A stretch of 64,000 nucleotides of DNA, from assembly GCF_040892545.1 (NCBI RefSeq), contig NZ_CP156079.1, positions 5,429,501 to 5,493,500 on the forward strand, written 5' to 3'. The notes under the pieces are model-generated. The model saw only the letters and a program-made list of their open reading frames with translations. It had not been told where the DNA came from and made no database searches. Shown here in pieces: positions 1 to 9,400 of this stretch (its first letter is position 1; every line of letters starts with the position of its first letter). This DNA is from Paracidovorax avenae (lineage in GTDB: Bacteria; Pseudomonadota; Gammaproteobacteria; Burkholderiales; Burkholderiaceae_C). The position numbers were made by a program, and so were the translations under genes.

Positions 1-447
1 TTCCACGCGGCGCTCGCCCCCCTGAGCCATGGCGAACTGGCCCGCCAGAGCGTGCGGCTGCACATCCGGGAAATGCTCGAGCCCACGGGCCAATGGGAAC
101 GGGCCCTGGACAAGGACGTGCGCCAGCCCCATGACGCGCTCGTGCGACTGCTGTGCCGCCACATGGGGGTCGCCACCGCGGACCTCGCCATCCACCGGCT
201 GGCGCTGACCCTCTCCAGCATGGCGTTCCAGCTGTGGGGCCATCGCGACGACATCGAGGCCATCAAGCCCGAACTGCTGGCCACGACCGGGGCAGTGGAA
301 CTCTGGGCCGACCGCATGGTGGACTATGCGCTGGCCATGATCGCAGCCGAGAAAGCCTGGCGTCAAGCCACGCCCGCCGCAGCCCGGGCGTCTGCCAGGG
401 CCTCCGCTCCTCCTCCACCGGCCCGCCGCAAGACGCTGAAACCATGA
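1..447 (+). CDS. TetR/AcrR-family regulator, C-terminal part (5' truncated by window edge)
   Basis: The reading frame is open from base 1, so the N-terminal helix-turn-helix lies outside the window and only about 148 residues are visible. The visible part is the all-helical ligand-binding and dimerisation half, with a stretch resembling the DUF1956 (CecR-type) C-terminal domain (LALTLSSMAFQLWGHRDDI) and an Ala/Pro-rich tail. Its stop codon overlaps the start of the next gene in an ATGA, so it is translationally coupled to the efflux operon that follows. By family knowledge it is probably the local repressor of that operon, released by a pump substrate; the ligand cannot be read from sequence. 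The DNA-binding half is missing, so the TetR assignment rests on the C-terminal domain and context. Confidence 0.75.
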   Translation, partial: FHAALAPLSHGELARQSVRLHIREMLEPTGQWERALDKDVRQPHDALVRLLCRHMGVATADLAIHRLALTLSSMAFQLWGHRDDIEAIKPELLATTGAVELWADRMVDYALAMIAAEKAWRQATPAAARASARASAPPPPARRKTLKP

Positions 448-1868
448 CGCCGTTCCTCCCCACCGGACCCTACCGCCTTCTCTGCGCCGCTGCGCTGCTG
501 GCCCTGTCGGGCTGCGCGGTGACATCGCCCCCGCCACGCACCGAAGCGGCCACGCCCGCCGGCTGGCAGGCCCCGCTGCCGCACCAGGGCCGCATCGAAG
601 ATCTCGCCCGCTGGTGGGACCGCCTGGGCGACCCGTTGCTGACGGACCTGATCGGACGGGCACAGGAAGTCTCTCCGGACATCGCCCAGGCACGCTCGCG
701 CGTGCAGCAGGCACGGGCCACCCAGGTCGCTGCGCGCGCCGCGCTGCTGCCGACGCTGGATGCCCAGGGCAATGCCAGCCGGGGCACCAGCCAGCAGGCC
801 GCCGGCCTCGCCACGACCGTCCAGGGCACCGTGCAGGCCGGCTGGGAAGTGGATCTTTTCGGGGGCAACGCCGCGGCCGAGGAGGCCGCACGCCAGCGCT
901 TCGCGGGCGCGCAGGCCCAGTGGCACGAGGCCCGCGTCTCGGTCGCGGCCGAAGTAGCCACGCAATACGATGCATGGCGCCAGTGCCTGCGGCTGGCCGA
1001 GGTGGCCCAGTCCGATGCCCGCTCCCGCACGGAGAGCGCGCGCCTGACCGAGGCCAGCGAACGTGCGGGCTTCACCGCGCCCGCCACGCTGGCGCTCGCG
1101 CAGGCCAGCGGCGCCGAAGGCCGCGTGCGCGCCGAGCAGCAGCGCATGGCCTGTGACATCGACCTGAAGGGACTGGTGGCGCTCACCGGCATGCCGGAAG
1201 CGGAACTGCGCACCCGGGGGGCCGAGTCGGCGGCACCGCAGGCCCTTCCGGATGCGCTCTTCGCCATCGATGCCCTGCCGGCCCGTGTCCTGGCCCAGCG
1301 GCCCGACGTGTATGCGGCCGAGCGCGAAGTGGCCGCGGCCAGCGCCGATGTCGGCAATGCACGCGCCCAGCGCTTTCCGCGCCTCACCCTGGCCGGGTCG
1401 GTCGGCCGGGCATGGGGCAGCACGGGCGGTACCAGCGTCGCCACCAACACCTGGTCGATCGGCCCGGTGGGCCTCAGCCTGCCCCTCTTCGATGCAGGCC
1501 GGCGTGCCGCCCAGGTCGATGCCGCCCAGGCACGCTACGAGGAAGCCGCGCAGCTCTACCGTGCCAACGTGCGCCGCGCGGTGAGCGAGGTCGAGCAGGC
1601 CCTGGTGCGGCTCGCGAGCACGGCCGCGCGCAGCGCCGACGCCGAGCGCGCCGCACAAGGCTACCGAGCCTCCTTCGTCGCTACCGAGGCGCGCTGGCGC
1701 GGCGGACTCGCGAGTCTGCTGGAGCTGGAGGAAACACGCCGCACCGCACTCAACTCCGAAACCGCGCTCATCTCGCTGCGGCAGGAGCGCATGGCGGCGT
1801 GGATCGGCCTCTACCGCGCTGCGGGAGGCGGCTGGGAGCCGCCTGCCACGCCGGTGGCGGCCCGCTAG
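444..1868 (+). CDS. NodT-family outer-membrane efflux lipoprotein (TolC-like)
   Basis: This is the outer-membrane channel of a tripartite RND efflux system, 474 residues from the ATG at 444, which overlaps the regulator's stop codon. The N-terminus is a lipoprotein signal peptide with the lipobox LSGC, putting the lipidated cysteine at residue 24. The body has the two repeated alpha-helical/beta-barrel halves of the OEP family (for example WWDRLGDPLLTDLI near the start and LPLFDAGRRAAQVDAAQARY in the second half). An upstream in-frame extension to 153 is open but lies inside the regulator gene and would bury the signal peptide, so I rejected it. It lies upstream of the adaptor and pump genes, with an 88-bp gap before the adaptor. 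Confidence in the family is high; the substrate is unknown. Confidence 0.9.
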   Translation: MTPFLPTGPYRLLCAAALLALSGCAVTSPPPRTEAATPAGWQAPLPHQGRIEDLARWWDRLGDPLLTDLIGRAQEVSPDIAQARSRVQQARATQVAARAALLPTLDAQGNASRGTSQQAAGLATTVQGTVQAGWEVDLFGGNAAAEEAARQRFAGAQAQWHEARVSVAAEVATQYDAWRQCLRLAEVAQSDARSRTESARLTEASERAGFTAPATLALAQASGAEGRVRAEQQRMACDIDLKGLVALTGMPEAELRTRGAESAAPQALPDALFAIDALPARVLAQRPDVYAAEREVAAASADVGNARAQRFPRLTLAGSVGRAWGSTGGTSVATNTWSIGPVGLSLPLFDAGRRAAQVDAAQARYEEAAQLYRANVRRAVSEVEQALVRLASTAARSADAERAAQGYRASFVATEARWRGGLASLLELEETRRTALNSETALISLRQERMAAWIGLYRAAGGGWEPPATPVAAR

Positions 1869-1956
1869 TGCGCGGCGGCCCCGGCCCCACACCGACCAGC
1901 GCCTTCGGCGCCCCGCCCCGAACCGTTTCAACGACCGCAACTCCCGGACCTTTTCC

Positions 1957-3144
1957 ATGCTGCGCCTGCGTTCACGCCCCTCCCTGCTCCTGGCCCTGTC
2001 GGCCGCCTGCCTCGCCGCCTTCGCCGGCGGCGCCCTCGTGCTGGCCACGCCCGGCGCCTCTCACGCCGAAGCCGCCAAGGGCAAGGATGCCGCTGCGCCA
2101 GCACCCCGCCCCGCGCTCACCGTGACCACCACCACGCCGCGCCGCGAATCCATCGCTGCCCGGCTGCCGGCCAACGGCAACATCGCCGCCTGGCAGGAGG
2201 CGAGCATCGGCACCGAGAGCAACGGCCTGCGGCTGACCGAAGTGCGCGTGAACGTCGGCGACACGGTGCGTGCGGGGCAGGTCCTCGCTGTCTTCTCCGC
2301 CGATACGGTCCAGGCCGAGCTGGCCCAGAGCCGCGCCAGCCTGCTGGAAGCCAAGGCAAGCGCCGCCGAGGCGGCCGCCAACGCCGAGCGTGCCCGCACG
2401 CTGCAGGCCTCGGGCGCACTGAGCCAGCAGCAGATCCAGCAGTACACCACCGCGAGCGAGACCGCCGCCGCCCGCGTCGAAGCCGCCCAGGCGGCGCTGT
2501 CCGCGCAGCAACTGCGCCTGAAGCACACGCAGGTGCTGGCACCCGACAGCGGCGTCATCTCCTCGCGCACTGCCACCGTGGGCTCCGTGGTGGGCGCAGG
2601 CACCGAGCTGTTCCGCATGGTGCGCAAGGGCCGGCTCGAATGGCGCGCCGAGGTCACCTCCAGCGAGCTGCCGCGCGTGCGCCCCGGCATCCGCGCGAAG
2701 GTCACCGCCGCAAGCGGCGCCGAGGTGGAGGGCACCGTCCGCATGGTGGCGCCCACGGTGGACCCGCAGACGCGCAACGCCCTCGTCTATGTCGATCTGC
2801 CCGCCCATCCCGATATCCGGGCCGGCATGTTCGCGCGCGGCGATTTCCTGCTCGCGCAGCGCGAGACCCTCACCATCCCGCAATCGGCGGTGGTCGTGCG
2901 CGACGGCTTCAGTGCCGTGTTCGAGGTCGGCGACGGCGGCCGCGTGGCGATGCGCCAAGTGAAGACCGGTCAGCGCACGGGCGACCGGGTGGAGATCCTC
3001 ACGGGACTGCAGGAGCGCGCCACCCTCGTGGAACGCGGCGGCGCGTTCCTCAACGACGGCGACACCGTGCGCGTCGAGGCATCCGGCACAGCCGCGCCGG
3101 CCGCCGCCGTCCCGGCCTCGAAGAGCGCCAGCGCCGCGCGATAG
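1957..3144 (+). CDS. RND efflux periplasmic adaptor subunit (HlyD/MFP family)
   Basis: A 395-residue membrane fusion protein linking pump and outer-membrane channel. It starts with a hydrophobic signal or anchor (RSRPSLLLALSAACLAAF), followed by a charged linker, a first lipoyl half (EVRVNVGDTVRAGQVLAVF, about residues 90-110), an Ala/Glu/Gln-rich alpha-helical hairpin (about 115-180), the second lipoyl half (VLAPDSGVISSRTATVGSVV) and beta-barrel domains (IPQSAVVVRDGFSAVFEV). The tail is Ala/Pro/Ser-rich. It sits between the NodT gene and the pump gene, all on the + strand, so it is the middle gene of the operon. Subfamily (multidrug versus metal) cannot be settled, but the partner pump looks HAE-like, favouring drugs or hydrophobic compounds. 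Confidence 0.9.
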   Translation: MLRLRSRPSLLLALSAACLAAFAGGALVLATPGASHAEAAKGKDAAAPAPRPALTVTTTTPRRESIAARLPANGNIAAWQEASIGTESNGLRLTEVRVNVGDTVRAGQVLAVFSADTVQAELAQSRASLLEAKASAAEAAANAERARTLQASGALSQQQIQQYTTASETAAARVEAAQAALSAQQLRLKHTQVLAPDSGVISSRTATVGSVVGAGTELFRMVRKGRLEWRAEVTSSELPRVRPGIRAKVTAASGAEVEGTVRMVAPTVDPQTRNALVYVDLPAHPDIRAGMFARGDFLLAQRETLTIPQSAVVVRDGFSAVFEVGDGGRVAMRQVKTGQRTGDRVEILTGLQERATLVERGGAFLNDGDTVRVEASGTAAPAAAVPASKSASAAR

Positions 3145-3210
3145 AGAAGAACGAGAGTCTCCGCCCATGCCGCATCCGCATTCCCGCCAGAGCCCCGAGA
3201 GCCCGCAGCC

Positions 3211-6200
3211 ATGAACCTTTCCGCCTGGTCCATCCGCAATCCCATCCCGGCCGCGATGCTGTTCGTGATGCTCACCTTCGCCGGCCTGCTGTCGTTCCGC
3301 GCGATGAAGGTGCAGAACTTCCCGGACATGGACCTGCCGGTCGTGATGGTCACCGCCGCCCTGCCCGGCGCAGCGCCGGGGCAGCTCGAGACCGATGTGG
3401 CGCGCAAGATAGAGAACGCCATCGCCACCACGCAGGGCCTCAAGCACATCACCACCACCCTGGTGGACGGCACGGCCACGATCGCGGCCGAGTACCGGCT
3501 GGAAAAGCCCGTGCAGGAAGCCGTGGACGACGTGCGCTCGGCCGTCTCCCGCGTGCGCGCCGACATGCCCGCCGACCTGCGCGACCCCATCGTCACCAAG
3601 CTCGAACTCTCCTCGCAGCCCATCCTGGCCTTCGCCATCGCGTCCGACCGCATGGACGACCAGGCGCTGTCCTGGTTCGTCGATGACACCCTCACCCGCC
3701 GCCTGCTGGCCGTGCCCGGCGTGGGCGCCGTCGGCCGCGTGGGCGGCGTGCAGCGCGAGGTGCGCGTGGCCATCGATCCGCTGCGCCTGCAGGCCCTGGG
3801 CGCCACCGCGGCCGACGTCTCGCGCCAGCTGCGCCTGGTGCAGACCGAAAGCGCGGGCGGCCGCACCGACCTGGGCGGGACGGAGCAGCCCGTGCGCACC
3901 ATCGCCACCGTGCGCACGGCCCAGGAGATCGCCGCGCTCGACATTCCGCTTTCGGCCGGAGGACACGTGCGCCTGGACCGCATCGCCACCGTCACCGACA
4001 CGGTGGCCGAGCCGCGCACCGCCGCGCTGCTGGATGGCAAGCCGGTGATCGGCTTCGAAGTCTCGCGCAGCCGCGGTGCCAGCGAAGTGGAAGTGGGCGC
4101 GGGGGTGCAGCGCGCCCTCGACCAGCTGGTGGCGGAACATCCCGACCTCCACCTCACCCGCACGGTGGACTTCGTGGAAATCGCCAGCGACGAATACGAC
4201 AGCTCCATGCACCTGCTGTACGAGGGCGCCATCCTCGCCGTCGTCGTGGTGTGGCTCTTCCTGCGCAACTGGCGCGCCACCATCGTCTCGGCCGTGGCGC
4301 TGCCGCTGTCCGTGCTGCCGGCCTTCATCGGCATGTACCTGCTCGGCTTCTCGATCAACATCATCACGCTGCTGGCCCTCTCGCTCGTGGTCGGCATCCT
4401 CGTGGACGACGCCATCGTCGAGGTCGAGAACATCGTGCGCCACCTGCGCATGGGCAAGTCGCCCTACCAGGCGGCGATGGAGGCGGCCGACGAGATCGGC
4501 CTCGCGGTGATCGCCACCACCTTCACCCTGATCGCCGTCTTCCTGCCCACGGCCTTCATGAGCGGCATTCCCGGGCGCTTCTTCAAGCAGTTCGGCTGGA
4601 CGGCCGCGCTCGCCGTGTTCGCCTCGCTGGTCGTGGCCCGGCTGCTCACGCCGATGATGGCGGCCTACATCCTCAAGCCCCTGTCCGGCGAGGAAAAGGA
4701 GCCCCGCTGGCTCTCCGCCTACATGCGCGCCTCCGCCTGGGCGCTGCGCCACCGCGTGCTGACGCTGCTCGGCGCACTGCTGTTCTTCGCGGGTTCGATC
4801 GCGCTCATCCCGCTGCTGCCGTCGGGCTTCATCCCGCCGGACGACAACGCCCAGACCCAGGTGAACCTGGAGCTGCCGCCCGGCACCCGCATCGCCGAAA
4901 CCCGCGCCGCGGTGGCCCAGGCGACGGAGCGCGTGATGAAGGTGGGCCACGTGCGCAGCATCTACACCGCCATCGGCGGCGGCTCCGCGGGCGCCGACCC
5001 CATGGCGGGCGGATCGAGCGCCGGAGACCCGCGCAAGGCCACGCTCACGCTGCGCTTCGTGGCGCGCGGCGAACGCCCGCGCAAGCAGGAGATCGAGCAG
5101 CAGCTGCGCCTGGCGATGGAAGACCTGCCCGGCGTGCGCGTGAAGATCGGCCTGGGCGGCTCCAACGACAAGTACGTGCTGGCCCTGGCGAGCGAGGACC
5201 CGCAGGCCCTGGCCGACACGGCGCGCGCCGTGGAGCGCGACCTGCGCACCATTCCCGGCGTCGGCAACATCGGTTCCAGCGCCAGTCTCGTGCGCCCCGA
5301 AATCGTGGTGCGCCCCGACTTCGCGCGCGCCGCCGACCTGGGCGTGACCAGCAGCGCCATCGCCGAGACCCTGCGCGTGGCCACCGTGGGCGACTACGAC
5401 CAGAACCTGCCCAAGCTCAACCTGCCGCAGCGCCAGGTGCCGATCGTCGTGCGGCTGGACGACGCCGCCCGCGAAGACCTCTCGGTGCTGGAGCGCCTGG
5501 CGGTGCCGGGCTCGCGCGGGCCGGTGCGACTGGGCGAGGTCGCCCGCCTCGAGGTCGGCAGCGGCCCCGCCGTCATCAACCGCTACGACCGGGCCCGCAA
5601 CGTCAACTTCGAGATCGAGCTCGGCACCCAGGGCCTGGGCGAGGTCACCGAAGCCGTGCGGCAGCTGCCCTCCGTGCGCCAGAAGCCGGCCAGCGTGCGC
5701 CTGATCGACGTGGGCGACGCCGAGATGATGGGCGAGCTGTTCGCCAGCTTCGGCCTGGCCATGCTCACCGGCGTGGTCTGCATCTACCTCGTGCTGGTGC
5801 TGCTCTTCAAGGACTTCCTGCAGCCGGTCACCATCCTCATGGCGCTGCCGCTGTCGCTCGGCGGCGCCTTCGTGGGCCTGCTGATCGCCGGCAAGAGCTT
5901 TTCCATGCCGTCGCTCATCGGGCTCATCATGCTCATGGGCATCGCCACGAAGAACTCCATCCTGCTGGTGGAGTACGCCATCGTCGCGCGGCGCGACCAG
6001 GGCATGGGCCGCTGGGACGCCCTGCTGGACGCCTGCCACAAGCGGGCCCGTCCCATCATCATGACCACGCTCGCCATGGGCGCGGGCATGCTGCCCATCG
6101 CCATGGCCTGGGGCGATGCGGACATGAGCTTCCGCTCGCCCATGGCCGTGGCCGTGATCGGCGGCCTGCTCACCTCCACCGTGCTCAGCCTGCTGGTGGT

Positions 6201-6288
6201 GCCGGCCGTGTTCACCTACGTGGACGACTTCGCGCAGTGGTTCCAGCGGCGCGTGCTGGGCCGCCCGGGCCCCCAGCAGCGTACATAA
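3211..6288 (+). CDS. Efflux RND transporter permease (HAE-type inner-membrane pump)
   Basis: A 1025-residue proton-driven pump, the usual length for AcrB/MexB-type proteins. It begins MNLSAWSIRNPIPAAMLFVM, the standard first transmembrane helix, followed by the porter-domain signature FPDMDLPVV. TM4 carries the paired acidic residues of the proton relay in LVDDAIVEVENI (D399, D400) and TM10 the conserved lysine in GIATKNSILLVEY (K914). Two homologous halves of periplasmic loops are present. It is the last gene of the TetR-NodT-MFP-RND operon, 66 bp after the adaptor. The pump core residues are intact, so it should be functional. Substrate specificity is not readable. Confidence 0.93.
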   Translation: MNLSAWSIRNPIPAAMLFVMLTFAGLLSFRAMKVQNFPDMDLPVVMVTAALPGAAPGQLETDVARKIENAIATTQGLKHITTTLVDGTATIAAEYRLEKPVQEAVDDVRSAVSRVRADMPADLRDPIVTKLELSSQPILAFAIASDRMDDQALSWFVDDTLTRRLLAVPGVGAVGRVGGVQREVRVAIDPLRLQALGATAADVSRQLRLVQTESAGGRTDLGGTEQPVRTIATVRTAQEIAALDIPLSAGGHVRLDRIATVTDTVAEPRTAALLDGKPVIGFEVSRSRGASEVEVGAGVQRALDQLVAEHPDLHLTRTVDFVEIASDEYDSSMHLLYEGAILAVVVVWLFLRNWRATIVSAVALPLSVLPAFIGMYLLGFSINIITLLALSLVVGILVDDAIVEVENIVRHLRMGKSPYQAAMEAADEIGLAVIATTFTLIAVFLPTAFMSGIPGRFFKQFGWTAALAVFASLVVARLLTPMMAAYILKPLSGEEKEPRWLSAYMRASAWALRHRVLTLLGALLFFAGSIALIPLLPSGFIPPDDNAQTQVNLELPPGTRIAETRAAVAQATERVMKVGHVRSIYTAIGGGSAGADPMAGGSSAGDPRKATLTLRFVARGERPRKQEIEQQLRLAMEDLPGVRVKIGLGGSNDKYVLALASEDPQALADTARAVERDLRTIPGVGNIGSSASLVRPEIVVRPDFARAADLGVTSSAIAETLRVATVGDYDQNLPKLNLPQRQVPIVVRLDDAAREDLSVLERLAVPGSRGPVRLGEVARLEVGSGPAVINRYDRARNVNFEIELGTQGLGEVTEAVRQLPSVRQKPASVRLIDVGDAEMMGELFASFGLAMLTGVVCIYLVLVLLFKDFLQPVTILMALPLSLGGAFVGLLIAGKSFSMPSLIGLIMLMGIATKNSILLVEYAIVARRDQGMGRWDALLDACHKRARPIIMTTLAMGAGMLPIAMAWGDADMSFRSPMAVAVIGGLLTSTVLSLLVVPAVFTYVDDFAQWFQRRVLGRPGPQQRT

Positions 6289-6306
6289 CCAGGGCAGGGC
6301 CAGTTA

Positions 6307-6340
6307 TCCCAGCCGGCCCCGAAACCCCGCGAGGCTGGGA
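6307..6340. terminator. Inverted repeat downstream of the efflux operon, possible weak terminator
   Basis: TCCCAGCC (6307-6314) and GGCTGGGA (6333-6340) form a perfect 8-bp stem with an 18-nt loop, 19 bp after the pump stop codon. There is no T-run after it, so it would be at best a Rho-assisted or 3'-end-stabilising structure. It separates the efflux operon from the PIP-box promoter of the next gene. Confidence 0.3.
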
Positions 6341-6349
6341 ACCACCATA

Positions 6350-6374
6350 TTCGCAAACACGCCACTCTTTTCAG
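6350..6374 (+). promoter_or_regulatory. PIP-box-like HrpX operator upstream of the candidate effector
   Basis: TTCGC (6350-6354), exactly 15 bases, then TTCAG (6370-6374). The plant-inducible-promoter consensus of group II Hrp systems is TTCGB-N15-TTCGB, so the spacing is exact and one base of the second half-site deviates (A for G). It ends 67 bp before the ATG at 6442. I could not find a clean YANNNT -10 element at the preferred 30-32 bp; the nearest match, CAATCT at 6396-6401, is 21 bp away. AT-rich sequence at 6401-6425 is where a start site would be expected. A single imperfect box is weak on its own; its position before a large effector-like gene raises its value. Confidence 0.5.
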
Positions 6375-6441
6375 ATGCCGGCGTGGTCCCGTATGCAATC
6401 TTACTGATCATGACAATTATTTACACTTAGAGAGGCCCCCC

Positions 6442-9400
6442 ATGACCGCCATCGGCGCTGCTGAAAACAGACTACCTGCCCCCTCATCCAGGGAACCGGC
6501 CACACCGGCCACGGAATGCGCCCCCAGCGTCGAAAGGCAAGGTGCGAAACTGCAAAGGCACGCAGGCCTGACGCCCCACGGCGCGACCGGGGCCGCAGCG
6601 ATCTACACCACCGCCAACATGGCTCCGCGGTCGGCAAAAGGGTTGTTCGCCAGATTGCAGAACCAGTGGAAGGCTGGAGAAACCGCGGTCCATTCCAGCC
6701 TGGGGCCGATCGCCCGGGATTCGCGGACCCAGCACCCGGTCAATCGGCTGAACCAGATCTGTGCGCCGCGATTCGACGGCGGCGCCTCGGTGCCCCTGTC
6801 CCATGCCAACAGCGCAGGGCTGACGGAAGCCGTGCAGCAGGCGATCGGGGAACTGCAGGCGGCGGCGGGCCAGCCTGCCGGGAGCGGAAATCCGTTCGAG
6901 ACCACCGGCATGGCGGGAAAGGCCGCCAATTGGGCTCGGCAGGCGCTGTTCACACTGGCGATGGGCAAGGGTCCGGCGAACGTACCGGCAGAGGCGCTCG
7001 CAATGCTCTACCGGCATCAGGGTTTCCAGACGCGTGGCGAGCCCGGCGAAGGCAAGCCCCCTGTCGTCCTGGACCACCTCAGAAACGTCGCCAATGCGGA
7101 AAAAGCCGGTGCCGTCATCCACATTGCTCGCCAGGCGAAGCTTGCCGACGGAGAGATCGTGGACTTGCAAGGACCCCTGCAGCAATTGGCCACTGCGAAG
7201 GAGGCTGCCGGCAAGCAGGCGATGGACAGCGCGAATGCAGCGAATGCGGAGACGGTCAAGCGGCTGCTCGACAGCGTGCCGCCCGCCCTGCGCCCCCGAC
7301 TGCAGGCTGCATGCGACATCCTGATCGCGGCGCTGAACCATGGCCACGCAGTGCCCGACACGCTCGCCGTAGAGCTGTTGGCCGATACCGCGCGCCTCAC
7401 CTTTGCGCAGGACCCGGAGGGTCTGGTGACAGCCATGGAAGACCTGTCCCGCAGCCACCCTGCCGGGCTGATCGGCATGGTGGGCCAGGCCTTTCAGCCA
7501 TCGGCGCTGGAACACCACGCTCCGCCTGCGGCGCCCGCGCTGCAGCTTGCCTGCGCGGTGGCCAGGGCGCCGGGAGGCCATCGCATGCTGGCCAGGATGA
7601 CATGCCCCCCTGCCTCGGCTGCACAGCAGACGGCGTTGCAGGTCGCCATGGAGGCCATCGTGGAATTGCAGGCCAGCCGGAGCAAGCCCACCGGTACCAC
7701 GGTGTCCGGGATCGAGTGGCTGCGGGCAGCGGTCTCGCACGCGGAACGCGCCGTCAATCCAGAAAGCAGCCCTGCCGTTCCGGACCACGAGGCCCGGCAA
7801 CAACTCGTGGCGTTCCGCGGAGTACAGAACGGCTTCATGACCAACGAACCGGGCTCGAGCTACGACCGGGTGCGCCAGCGACTGCAGAAATTCGGCGACG
7901 GCGCGCTGGACCAGACCTCCCGTCGCAACGCGCGTGCAGCCTCCGGACCCTCCGGACGCTTCCAGAACTGGATGTCCGGCGGCCTTCCCAAGGCCATGGC
8001 CCGCAGCTCCTCCGGCATGGAAGGGCTCCTGCCCTCGGCACTGCCCGCCCTCTCGTCGTGGCTGCCCGGCACCCGGCCCACGATGTGGCGCAAATCAGTG
8101 ATGCGCAATATGACCACGGCCGCCAGCAGTAACGGCATGCTGCCCCACCGTGGCGAGGCGGTCGAGGCGCTGCACCGCTCGGCTGCCGATATTCGCGCCC
8201 ACCTGCAGGCCCGTGCAGACGCCCACCTGTCCGCGCCCGAGAAGCTGATGCTCGCGCTCCTGGAGCAACTGGGATTGGGCTCGGGACCGGATGCGCCGCC
8301 ACCTCCGCAGCGCACGCTCAAGCATCTGGACAAGGCATTCTTCCAGCAAGTGGAGGCCCGCCTGGACAAGGAAGGGCTGGCCGGACTTCCCGCCGGCCTC
8401 CGCACGGACTGGCTCGCGCTGCGGGACACCCATCCCAACGCGGGGCACCTGCTGCGCCTGCTGTGCGAGCACGTCGATTTGCGGAATCTGGCGAACGGTA
8501 CCGCACCTTCCCCGATGGCTTCCACCCAGACCGCGCGCGGACTGCGCACGGACACCATCGCCCACGCAGCCATCGCATCCTTCGCCGACATCGCCGTGTC
8601 GGCACAGTCGGCCGCTGGCGAGGGATCCAAGGCCGAAGCGCTGTCGCGCCTCATGCAGGCCACGGCATCGGCCCTGGCGGCAGTGACGCCGCCGGCCGCC
8701 TTGCGGGCGCTGCGCATCGAAACGTTCGAGGCCGTGGAGCGCCAGCTCACCCTCGACTGGCTGGCCATCCTGCCGGAAGGAAAGCGACCGTCCTGGGAAG
8801 AGGCTCGCGAGCAGGTCATGGATGCCTGGCCTGACGCGGTACAGGGTGCCTGGGCAGCGATGAAGAATTCGGGGGGCGACGCGGGCCGGCTGATGCGGGC
8901 CCTTGCCGATGCTGCAGTTTCCGCGGCGTGGCCCCTGCCGCGCACCGAAGCCGGTTCCGGTCCTGGCTCCGCCACCGCACCGGCCCGGGCGGTGGCCGAT
9001 GCCGTGACCCGGGCAGCGCCCGCACTGCAGTTGCTGCAGGACGATGTGCATGTGAACCGTTTCGAAATGGCCGTCTCCGATATGGTGACCCTGTTCAATG
9101 ACCTGCGCGGCCCTGCCGATGCGGCCGAGGTCATGAAATCCCTGGCGCAGCGCATCAGCCTCGGCGAACAGATCAAAAGTGGCGATGCCCGGACGGCACG
9201 GCTGGACCTGGGCAAGGCCGTCTCCCTGTCCACGAGCACGCCGGAACTGCTCGGCCCGATGCTGGGCCTGGGGCTGGGCCGCGAGCACTCCATGAATCTG
9301 AGCATGCTGGGAGCTGCGATGCAGGTCCAGATCAGCACTGCAGATTCCAGGAGCGCCGACATCGGTCTCAAAGTGGGCTTGCGGGGTGGCCTCGGGCATG

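Noticed and set aside
363..2048. Long - strand frame across the regulator and NodT genes
   Set aside because: Arg/Ala/Gly-rich shadow translation with no recognisable domain.
1972..6039. A 1355-codon open frame on the - strand opposite the adaptor and pump genes
   Set aside because: It is an antisense shadow of GC-rich coding sequence: low-complexity His/Gly/Ala/Arg composition, no motif, and the + strand genes are unambiguous.
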